From contig BCKC01000005.1 of the NCBI GenBank assembly GCA_001600455.1, positions 1,240,001-1,304,000 on the forward strand: a DNA stretch of 64,000 nt, given 5' to 3'. Below are positions 11,727-20,757 of the stretch, piece after piece (the first letter of the stretch is position 1; each line of letters opens with the position of its first letter). Source of the DNA: Endocalyx cinctus (lineage: Eukaryota; Ascomycota; Sordariomycetes; Amphisphaeriales; Apiosporaceae). Under the pieces are notes generated by a model. The model was not told where the DNA came from, did no database searches, and saw nothing but the letters and a program-made list of their open reading frames with translations. The position numbers and the translations under genes were made by a program.

Positions 11727-13393
11727 ATGGACGAAGCAATCCTCAACAGTCCAGCTCTCAACCCACCTAAGGGTATTTTGTCAAATTTCGACAACCCCCC
11801 AAGGAACAATGGGTTGGGATACGGCCTCCTATCCACGATGCTAGCCATAGGTACTATTGTTATGTTTCTGCGAATTTCAGTCAAAGTTTTTTATGTGAAA
11901 AGCTTCCGCCTTGAATATGGTGCGTCTCATTTTATTTATCATATTTTTCTCTTTCATAGAGGAAAATCACGGCGTTCATTAGTTAAAGAACTACTCGCAC
12001 TTTTTTCTTTTCTAACTGATTTTTCCCCATAGGATTGGGGTTCGCTTCATACGTACGTCTCGTATACTAGTTCTATCTGATTTTCATCCGGCATCGAAAC
12101 ACGTAATAGTGGAACATCTACTAACTAAACCGTAAAGGTTCTCTTCGTGACATATCTAGCCTGTGCGTACGAAGTCCTACATAAACCTGGATTTTACGTT
12201 CATCAATGGGACATACGAATCCGTGATATCCCGCCACTCCAATATGTAAGCTTTTTTCTTTCTTTTTATCTGGAAGAATAAAACGCTTGATCCTTCAAAA
12301 GGGGTCAAAATGCAATATATAGCATCAGCGATGGGCTTAGTCGAAGAAAATATGCTAATTGAATCGACTTTCATCACCAGTGGTTCTACGTAGCCTCCAA
12401 TAGCTACAATGCTATGATCGGTGCCATCAAAACTGCTATTCTATTAGAATGGCTGAGGATTTTCAACCCGACGCGAGCTCGAAATCAGTTCTTCTGGACC
12501 TGTCACATCATCATGTGGATCAATATCCTGTACTACGCTTCGTCTCAGATCGCCATCAACCTCGAATGCATACCGCGTCGCCGCATCTGGGACAAGACCG
12601 TCACGGAGGGATATTGCGGCGTCGACGCTAACGAGCTGTATCTATCCGGAACCATCATCAACTTCATTTCGGATGTTGTTATCCTCATTATTCCACAGAA
12701 TGTCATATGGCGCTTGAAAATGTCCCCCCGAAAACGTCTTGGGGTCTCTATTGTTTTTTCTATAGGGGTAATGTAAGTAGTAATTCCTCTTCCTCCTCCT
12801 CTAATCCCTATCCATTCGTTATTAATAGGTTCCGTATATTTTTCTAAAAAAAAAAAAACAGATGTTGCGGTATTGCGCTAGCCCGTATCGTGACCACCGT
12901 TGAGTCAGCTAAAGTTGTAGACGCAACCTACAACCTACCTCTACTTATATTCTTGGGGACCTCTGAAATGCTCGCTTCTCTGCTCGTATTCTGCGTGCCG
13001 GCGTTCCCGCTTGTTGCCACGGCCTTGAACGTGAACAGCTTATACTCCAAGATATCGTCGCTAGCGTATAAACGCAGATTCACTGGTAACAACGGTAGTT
13101 CATGGGCGAGTAACAATCGTGATGCTGGCGGTCGTCCTGGACGGTCTTGGTTCCGTACTAAGGACTCGGTCAAGACGCACAGTAACCACGCTGACGCTCA
13201 CAGCCTCGAAGCGATTAATAGGCAACATAGCAATGAGATGAATGCCGACCGTCGAGATGGAGCAGGAACTGAAAATTCGATCACGCGAACTGTGGAGTTT
13301 ACGACGGGAGAGATCTATCTTCCGGAGGAAGGAACTACTTGGAACAACTACACACAACAATCGCATCCGTGGATAAGGAATAGCCATCGCTAA
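11727..13393 (+). CDS. SAT4-family rhodopsin-like integral membrane protein, copy 2
   Basis: Five exons: 11727-11919, 12033-12052 (only 20 nt), 12138-12245, 12381-12772 and 12862-13393; 414 aa. Multiple hydrophobic helices and the loop RLKMSPRKRLGVS, with the preceding DVVILIIPQNVIW helix, place it in the same family as the gene at 6392-7711. The signature acidic pair after helix 2 is not conserved: FRLEY at residues 60-64 occupies the place of F-G-x-D-D. The cytosolic tail is long and rich in Ser, Asn, Arg and His. It lies between oxidoreductase copies 2 (+) and 3 (-). Splice sites are canonical, and the last intron has an A13 tract just before its acceptor. Function unknown; receptor-like or scaffold roles are speculation. 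Confidence 0.85.
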
Positions 13394-13564
13394 GAATGAT
13401 TCATCTCATACTTTGAAATATCCAAGAACTCGCTGCTGTAGCGGCAATCTCCCTGCCCCCCTTAAGTAGTCAATAGATTCGCATGATTATATGCTTTTCT
13501 TTTTCACACCTCACTGTTAATATACATGAAAATTAAATCTAAACTATCAAGTAATTAGACATAA

Positions 13565-15237
13565 TTACTGTACCGGTATCTTTTGGCCCCCTGGAACTAG
13601 AGTCTGAAAGACACGTTTCGGGTCATAGATCTTCTGTACCTCCCGCAGATGCTTAACGCTCTCCTCACCATACGAGGCCAGGACCGGTTGCTTGATGTTC
13701 GCGTCGTTCATGAAGATATAATCCAAGTCGACCTTGGCGTTCTTGGCGACGTTTTCAACTTTGGTGATTAGCGACTCGCCGGCCTCGTAGGCGGCCGCGT
13801 CGTCCTCGGCATTCCACCACCCAACGTTGATCGTGAACCAGGTCTGGTTGACGGCCTCGAGTCCTAGCGCGTTGCCGCCGCGCGCTTGCCCGGCTAAGAC
13901 CGCGCTCGCGCTGATCGGCTGCACGGCGATGACGAACGAGCCGGCTTCGATCTCGGCGACGGAGGAAATTTCGGGCGCCATGGCTAGCAGGTCGCCGATC
14001 TGGCGGAACACGTCGCTGTCGGGCTTGAACGTGTTCGTGTACGTCGTCCATCGGAGGAGGTCCGACGTGCCAAAACTGGCCATGAGCTCGTGCAGAGTGG
14101 TCAAGCTCGTCTGTTCATAGACCGGAGTCAGCTCGTAGAACGGTGCGAAGGCATCCGGACGCTCCACCGGTTTCAAGTAGAACAATGTGAGTACCACTGT
14201 GGCGTTGTTGGGCGCGATATTGATGATCAGGTTCGCGTAAGGATCCTTGTTTTCCATAGTATGGTATTCATTATACGCCTGCAGCAGGTCGGGGACCTGA
14301 TCTAGAGTATACATCTGAATACCGCCCCAGACATCTTTGATTGGGTATGTCGTAAGGCCATAGCGAGTGATAATACCTTGAAGAAGCATGTCAGTCTACA
14401 GATCCAGTATTGCATAGTGATCATTCGATGTTTCATACCAAAGTTATTTGAACCTCCTTTCAGAGCCGAAAATAGAGATGAGTGCTGGCTAGAGGTAGCC
14501 TCTACCGTACTTCCGTCGGCTAGGACAACCTAACAAACACATTTTAGCACCGTCACTCACTTAGGAGCCACATCTACAAACGGAAAATTCGAACTTACCT
14601 CGAAGCTTACGACATTATCAGACACTAGACCATATAGATCAGATAGATAGGACAATCCACCACCGAGAACAAGCCCCCCGACACCGACATCTAAAACGCG
14701 ACCGCCTACGACGGTCACATCGTAAGGATCTAGGGCAGTATAGACAGAATCCCACCTGGCTCCAGGGCCAAGCCAAGCGATTCCAGTCTCTTCGTCATAC
14801 GTAGCCTCGTTTAGCTTGTCAGTCGCAATTAGAACGCCGACGTCGATATTTGCATCAAAGGGGTTGGAGGAATGCCCTCCCGAGCGTATAGCAAACGGGA
14901 TAGCATTGGCAACAAGGGTCGTAACTAGTAGCTGGACTTCAGCGGTAGTGCAAGGAAGGGAGACACATGTCGGATGCTTCCAAGCGGTCTGAGACCAGTT
15001 TTCTTGAATTAGTTCCGTATATGCGGGATCATCGGGTAGCGTGATTGTTGTACCGAGTTTGTCCTGTAGCTGCTGACAAATCGTGGCAGCAGATTCGGCG
15101 AGAGATCTCTCGTCAAAGAAAAAGGCATTGGTGGTAGGGTAGAAGAATGACCACCCAATGGCAAGCAATCCGACTAAAGTTACCATGGCTAATGAGGAGG
15201 AAGATGTGAGTAAAAAGATAGAATTCCCACGGGGCAT
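13565..15237 (-). CDS. Secreted FAD-linked (BBE-like) oxidoreductase, copy 3
   Basis: Three exons in transcript order: 15237-14599, 14529-14439 and 14376-13565; 513 aa. The N-terminus has a hydrophobic segment (LAMVTLVGLLAIGWSFFY) acting as signal peptide or anchor. The FAD-His is H122 in IRSGGH; the [11 protein letters not shown] stretch again lacks the bicovalent Cys. The C-terminal half reads EDDAAAYEAGESL.. and YGEESVKHLREVQKIYDP, closely parallel to copy 1. Only two introns remain, and they bracket the same 91-nt exon found in copy 1 (4596-4686), so copies 1 and 3 appear to be the closest pair, with introns lost in copy 3 or gained in copy 1. It is convergent with the SAT4-like gene, 171 bp apart. 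Confidence 0.9.
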
Positions 15238-15640
15238 ATGAAAGCATATGCGTTACAATAAATGAAATGCAATGGTCGTAATCTGCATCCAAAGGCAAAG
15301 ACGGTTCATTGGAGAAAATAACTGAGAAAAGAAAGAAGAAAAAAGTGTAATCTGGTTTGGGAAATGGAGTATTATCGTTAATAAATTGAGGGCAGTTCTT
15401 ATCACATCTCATACTAGCACCAACTGCATATTACCACATGCTAAGGAAGTTCTTATTTGTACCAACACTATACCATGAACCACTCCCTAGTGGTACAATA
15501 AAAAGTACGTAAAACTTATATCCTTCACTTATACATGTTATTTTGACATAATGCATAAGTATTATATTTTATATATCATTTTAAATCCCTTTAATTGGCA
15601 AATAAAAAAATGTGGGTAAGAGGTATTAAAGAAGTACTAT
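15238..15640. other. Upstream region of oxidoreductase copy 3
   Basis: AT-rich non-coding stretch, presumably the promoter of the minus-strand oxidoreductase. A 99-codon minus-strand frame overlaps it and continues into the signal-peptide region out of frame; it is not called. Confidence 0.45.
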
Positions 15641-16207
15641 AGGGCTCTAGCCATCATGTCTCGCAACTTTTCACTCGCTATATAAATTTCGCATGCCCCA
15701 GCATGTCCCCCTGGACGGTAAGATTTCTTATGCCGATCTTGGAAAGCGAAGCGACCTCCTAGAGGCGGACGTGACACGCACCGTCCGCTCGGCTATAGCT
15801 CTACGCGTCTTGGAAGAGCATTCCGTCGGCCTAGTCAAGCACAGCGCCGTATCCGCCGTCATGAGCACGGAGCTAGGCCACGGCGCCGTAGGCTTCGCGA
15901 CGGACGAGTACGGCCGAGCGGTGACCCGGTATTCGAAGCCGATCGAGCGGTTTCCGGAGTCCGACAAGGCGGGCGAATCCCCGTACGCCATCGCGAACGG
16001 CACCGTAGGCGATAAGGACGCCTTTACGCTGATAGCTAACGACGCTCCGCGCATCTCGAAGCTGGCGAGCGCCATGTCTTTCATGACCACCGTGCCGGAG
16101 ATTGCGATCGACTACCTTCTGGACAACGTGCCCTAGTCGCCCTCCCGGGCGGGCCCGAACCAGCCGCTTCCCCAGGTCGTCATCGACGTCGGAGACACTA
16201 TCACCTA
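15641..16207 (+). pseudogene. O-methyltransferase remnant (N-terminal dimerisation domain only)
   Basis: The open frame 15693-16136 encodes about 147 residues matching the N-terminal winged-helix/dimerisation domain of fungal family-2 O-methyltransferases: the HVPLDGKISYADL stretch, an ADVTRTVRSAI helix, and ISKLASAMSFMT..IDYLLDNVP. The match extends a few codons upstream of the ATG at 15693. At 16134-16136 a TAG stands where the family has a Trp after the Asn-x-x-Pro. Reading on in the same frame continues the family pattern, with QVVIDVGD at the start of the SAM-binding motif I, before a second stop near 16207. The catalytic SAM domain is not found downstream. It is therefore a decayed gene, probably once a tailoring enzyme of this locus. 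Confidence 0.7.
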
Positions 16208-17575
16208 AGCCCGCGAAAACCTTTGGTATGACAGAACCGTAGGTGGTAAAGATAACTGTGAAATACCATAGTCAGGGTAGAGCAACGCACTCGAGTGTGA
16301 AGAGGGGAAAGGGGCCGAAATACCCCGTTGGAGGTCGGTGAGAGCACGGAAGATCAGCTTGGGGACTTCCTAGGGAGATGCCCCTATATAAGAGTATCTA
16401 TTTGACCGAACACTTGGAAATAATTTCCTCTCCTTTCTTCCTCAGCTTTAATATTATTTCGTTAATAGAGTATTAGCTGCGTTGTAGGCCTGACCCAACA
16501 TTCTAGTACGCTCGCGGTGACATCCCTACAAATACAAACCTACCAGTAAGTCTACCCTCTGACAGGTCGTACTATTATTGTAGATTATAATAGATATTTC
16601 TAACTCTTTATGTTAGATATTTCCAGTTTAGATAATTCAAAGTTGGAGCAGTTAGGCAGTTAGGTTAGATATTTCTAGTTTAGATAACGGATACGGATAA
16701 TTGACCGTAATAAAAATTATTACGTTGAAAGTTATTTACGGAGAAAGGATTTATGCAAATTTCTATTTTTATGTTACAGTATGTTCGCTGAGGACATAAC
16801 TCAGGCCAAGACTCGGGGTAGAATCCGGTTTAAAGCGGCGGCTGAGCACCTAATCCCTGATGCGAACCCTCCATTGTATACGCCCTCAAAGAAAAGTAGA
16901 ATAATATGCAATATACTTTCGGCTCCTATCTTGAACAGTACATTATCTAGGTATTGCAGTAAATTCTGTGTACGGTCATGTCATTAATTCCTATGATGAC
17001 GAGCTCTTATCCCTGCCATTTTCCGCCAATTAATAGCAGAGTCCGTATCTTTCTTAGCCAACAGGACGTCCAGGATCTTGCCGTAGTACTCACTCTGTTA
17101 ATTAAACAGCGGACGCCGCGTATCACTCTACGTTTTTCAACATCTGATGTATTTGTGATCTCTCTAAGTGTGAAGTCCAGATTCACCTTCAACGCAGACG
17201 TGTGAGTGACATCCCTTCTCATGTGTGGTATGTAATGTGAGGAGGATACTTAATACCGTATAGACCATCCACCGCCCTAGCAGCCCATACTTCTGCATAT
17301 TTTCTTACCCCAGATTTTCCACTCCCCCACATCTTCGGGACGACCAAAGGAATACGACTGTTCAGGTGACTAGTGGTTGCGGTGTCCTGAGTCTTGGCCT
17401 TATAATCCCTGTGCGACAATATTTCGGTTGTCGGCCACCATCGGCCACATTCACCATTAATTGGCTTTTAAATATCATCGCCCGTCGCACCCCTGAATAA
17501 TGTATCATAGTAGCCAACGGTGGTGATATGTAGGAATCAGAGTCTCCAAGCCTTATATATGCAGTCGCTTGTCAA
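16208..17575. other. Non-coding stretch with retroelement-like features
   Basis: No intact gene is seen. Around 16380-16400 there is a TATATAAG box followed by pyrimidine-rich sequence, and 24-bp direct repeats lie at 16612-16635 and 16664-16687. Such features occur in degenerate LTRs, but no terminal repeat pair was identified. Small frames at 16781-16987 and 17007-17222 were not recognised. Confidence 0.35.
16612..16687. repeat. Pair of 24-bp direct repeats
   Basis: The 24-bp unit (GTTAGATATTTC, then C or T, then AGTTTAGATAA) occurs at 16612-16635 and 16664-16687 with one mismatch. A partial third copy (TAGATATTTCTA) lies at about 16591-16602. The origin is unknown; it may be part of a mobile-element remnant. 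Confidence 0.75.
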
Positions 17576-20184
17576 ATGGAACAAACATCTCCTTTAAGCA
17601 GAACAATAAATAATCGCGATATACTCAGACCCTTACGTCCTTCGCATACCGCCCCAGCCGAGAACATCAATGACATAGTCCAAACTTCTCAAGTTAGGAT
17701 AGGACCAACAACCTCCTCATCCGGTCTTCCCGTAAAGCGCGCCACTTGCTCACAATGCCGAATTCGTAAGGTTAGCTGGGTTGGATATACCACAAGGAGT
17801 GATTCCTTCAAACTGCAATTTAGCTAAAACAAAATTCCCAGGTACGCTGCGATGGCCAAGAGGGCCGATGTCAGAACTGCCACCGCCTAGGATTCGAATG
17901 CTCGTTCCAGCAAGTACCCGGGACGCTTCCGGGCCAGTACGTCGTAAAGTTACCGGAGCGCCGTCGACGGATGCAGGCATGCGTCCCGTGCCACTCGAAG
18001 AAAACCCGATGTCGCGGAGAGCTGCCCAGCTGTTCCAACTGCGTCCGGAAGAACCGGCCTTGCACCTATCCCGAAACCGCTCGCAAGCGACGGCAGAAAC
18101 AACATCCACCACCACCTTCGAGTTGCTCTTCTGACGGAACCGCCGGACCCAAAGACGTAAACGGTAACCTTTCGAAGGAGAAGCCTTCCGGGAAAAGCGA
18201 ACGCGACGCATCACCGGGTAGTCCGGACAATGCCGAAGAAGAAGAAGAAAGCGCCCCGCCCGACTTCGAGACGACCATGGATCTAGTCCGGGAATACTTC
18301 CGCCACCTGTATCCGCTCCCCTCCTTCGGGTTCCTGCAAGAGCCGACCGTGACTTCTCGATGCCGAGACGGGACGATCGACGAGCCCTTACGGCTCGCCA
18401 TCTGCGCCGCGACGGCTCTCCACCTCGGGCGAACGACCTCGCACCCGCACCCGCACGCAGCGTGGGCCGCGCGCGCCGAGCGCGCCCTCCTCCGCCAGCC
18501 GCGGATCGGGCGACCGTCCATATTCGGGCTGCAGGCTCTCCTGCTCGTGATCCGGTACCGGATCGAGAGCGGCGGGTTCCCGACGGCGTTCATGCTCGCG
18601 GCGCTCGCGGCCCGGACCGCCGTCGCGCTACGACTCAACTACGAGCGGTCCGAGGAAGGCGACCTGCCCCTCGTCGCGCAGGAGTGCCGACGCCGCCTGT
18701 ACTGGTCCCTCTACCTCCTCGACGACTTCTTCTGCGTCGGCCTACGCGAGTTCGAGCTCTGCCCCGAGGAGACGATCCACCTGCGGCTGCCGTGCGGGGA
18801 GGACGCGTTCGAGGCCGGAAGGCCCGGCGAGACGGGTTTTCTCCGCGGAGGCGACGGCGACCGCGACGCCGGCGCGGTGCCGGAAATTGGGCTGCGTGGC
18901 GTTTTCCTTCGGCTTACTTCGGCGAGGAGGGCCATAATGAGGTGAGTCCTAGCAGACATCACCAACACTTTTCCCTAAGGGGTAGAGACAAAAAAAAAAG
19001 TTTTTATAAATCTTAACCAAGCAACAGATTTAATCGCCGCGTCGGGCTAGGTGAAGAACCACCCTCTACGATCGGCGACACCATCCGCCGTTTCGAGACA
19101 AATCTCCAGCTAATCGAAGCCTCTCTCTGCCCCCGCGATAAGTACTCGAAGGAAAACCTCCTCGCGACGCCACCGCGTTGGCAGGCGCTGTTCATCATGG
19201 CGCACATGTCCTGGCACCAATGCCACTGCGACCTGTACCGGGTCCTCCTCAACGGGTACAGCGAAGCCGCGCCGCTTCCCGTCCTCGTGCTCGCCGACCT
19301 GGATCCGCTCGATCGTCTGGCGATGCAGCGGAAGTGCTTGGAACACGCCGAGGACATCATCCGGATCTTGTCGGATTTTGTCGACCAAGAAGGACGCGAC
19401 GGCGGTAGCGATAGTACTAGTCATAGTACCATCTTCCTCGAACGAGACGCGGCCGTATGCGCGTTCGAGAGCGCCCGCCTCGTCATGTTCGGCGCCCGCG
19501 TCCCCTTCGCCGCCTCGACCCTCGACGTCGCCGTCGCCAAGGCCCGATTATCCCTTCACGTCATCACCAAATTCTTCCCCTACTCCGCTTCTACGCGACC
19601 CTTGGTAAGTAGGCTCCTTAAAGAAGATAACCCGAAGTTTGGCCTAACTAGATTTCCCCAATGAATAGCGTAAGGACATGGAACGCCTCGTCGAGAGCTA
19701 TTCTGCCCGCCTCGCTCTCCAGGCGCGGGAGTCCTCCCCTCCGTCCGAGCCGGATCCGCCGACGCCCCGGTCGTCGTCTAAAGTATCGCGGTACGCCAAC
19801 TCTCGCCAACGGCTGTCGGTCCAGAGCTTGCTGCTGCATTCCGACTTCATAGATGATAGCCACGAAATAGCGGCTCACCCTCAGACGACGCACGAAGCCG
19901 AACTAACAACGTACGAAGTGGCTGAGAAAGCCGGTTACCGTGCCGGGTTCGCGGCTCGACCCGCCGGAAGCCACGCGGTTAGCACCGCCGAGGCTAGTCG
20001 ATACAGTACCGGACCAGGCGGCCCCAGAACTTATCAGGGTGTTAACAATAACCACTTATCGACAACAGGATCGTCTATAGATGCCACTCAGGAAGATGCT
20101 GGTCTTATTTTCAATCCCTGGATGGGATTCCCAGGAACTGAAGAATTATATGGGCTTTCTGGAAATGTCAATAATGATTATTGA
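17576..20184 (+). CDS. Transcription factor with two tandem Zn2Cys6 clusters and a fungal_trans domain
   Basis: Four exons: 17576-17770, 17842-18941, 19028-19604 and 19669-20184; 795 aa. Two canonical C-x2-C-x6-C-x6-C-x2-C-x6-C clusters follow each other: Cys58/61/68/75/78/85 and Cys112/115/122/129/132/139. The first intron interrupts the first cluster between Cys61 and Cys68, a common place in Zn2Cys6 genes. An acidic EEEEE stretch precedes the fungal-specific transcription factor domain (about residues 190-480), recognisable by ECRRRLYWSLYLLDDFFCVGL. The C-terminus is Ser/Gly/Asn-rich and possibly activating. Codon use is strongly GC-biased between 18300 and 18900. Its position beside the oxidoreductase block makes it the obvious candidate pathway regulator; that is inference. 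Confidence 0.9.
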
Positions 20185-20757
20185 AGTCTATTATGGATAC
20201 AAAATATTCTTTAGCATCAAGATCTCCAAATAATAATAATGATAATAATTGACCGAGCTGATCTTCAGAAATCCATGAACTGGAAACGCCATCCGAGCCA
20301 AACAATGAACCTCTTGTGCCAAAAATGAATGCTGCAGCCTTCTTTATCACTTCTATATAAAATGCTAGTGTTGATCTCTATGCATCCGCCGTTACCATCA
20401 ATGCTGTCCACCTCTTGAACAACCCAACCGGAAAATGACTGTGTATGCAGATCCACCAATGCATCGTGCTTAAAAAAACGTCGAAATCGCAATTCTATTA
20501 GTAATGTAGAATTCTATATTTCGTATGACACCTGCTTGCTAAACTTATTCATGAAATGATCAACTAATCAACATGAATTCTAGTTGACCTAGGTTTATTT
20601 ACTCCCCTCAGGCTGGTGTTCGGGCCTGGTAATGTCGATAAGTCATCACGCATCATATCCCGCGCCTCGCTAAATTAAAACGTGTCGTCTTGAATCGATG
20701 TCCGCCTGGGGCTTTTTGTTGCTTTTTATAATCCGTGTTCGCGAAGCAAATTTTGAA
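20185..20757. other. Convergent 3' intergenic region
   Basis: Gap between the Zn2Cys6 gene (+) and the patatin-like gene (-). Small frames at 20168-20350 and 20265-20492 lack support. Nothing else is seen. Confidence 0.5.

Noticed and set aside
16781..17222. Small frames as possible gag/pol fragments
   Set aside because: No recognisable retroelement motif; only a search could decide.
18360..19016. 218-codon plus-strand frame in the Zn2Cys6 gene and opposing minus frames at 18066-18638
   Set aside because: Arg/Pro-rich shadow frames of the GC-rich coding exon; the fungal_trans motifs lie in the other frame.
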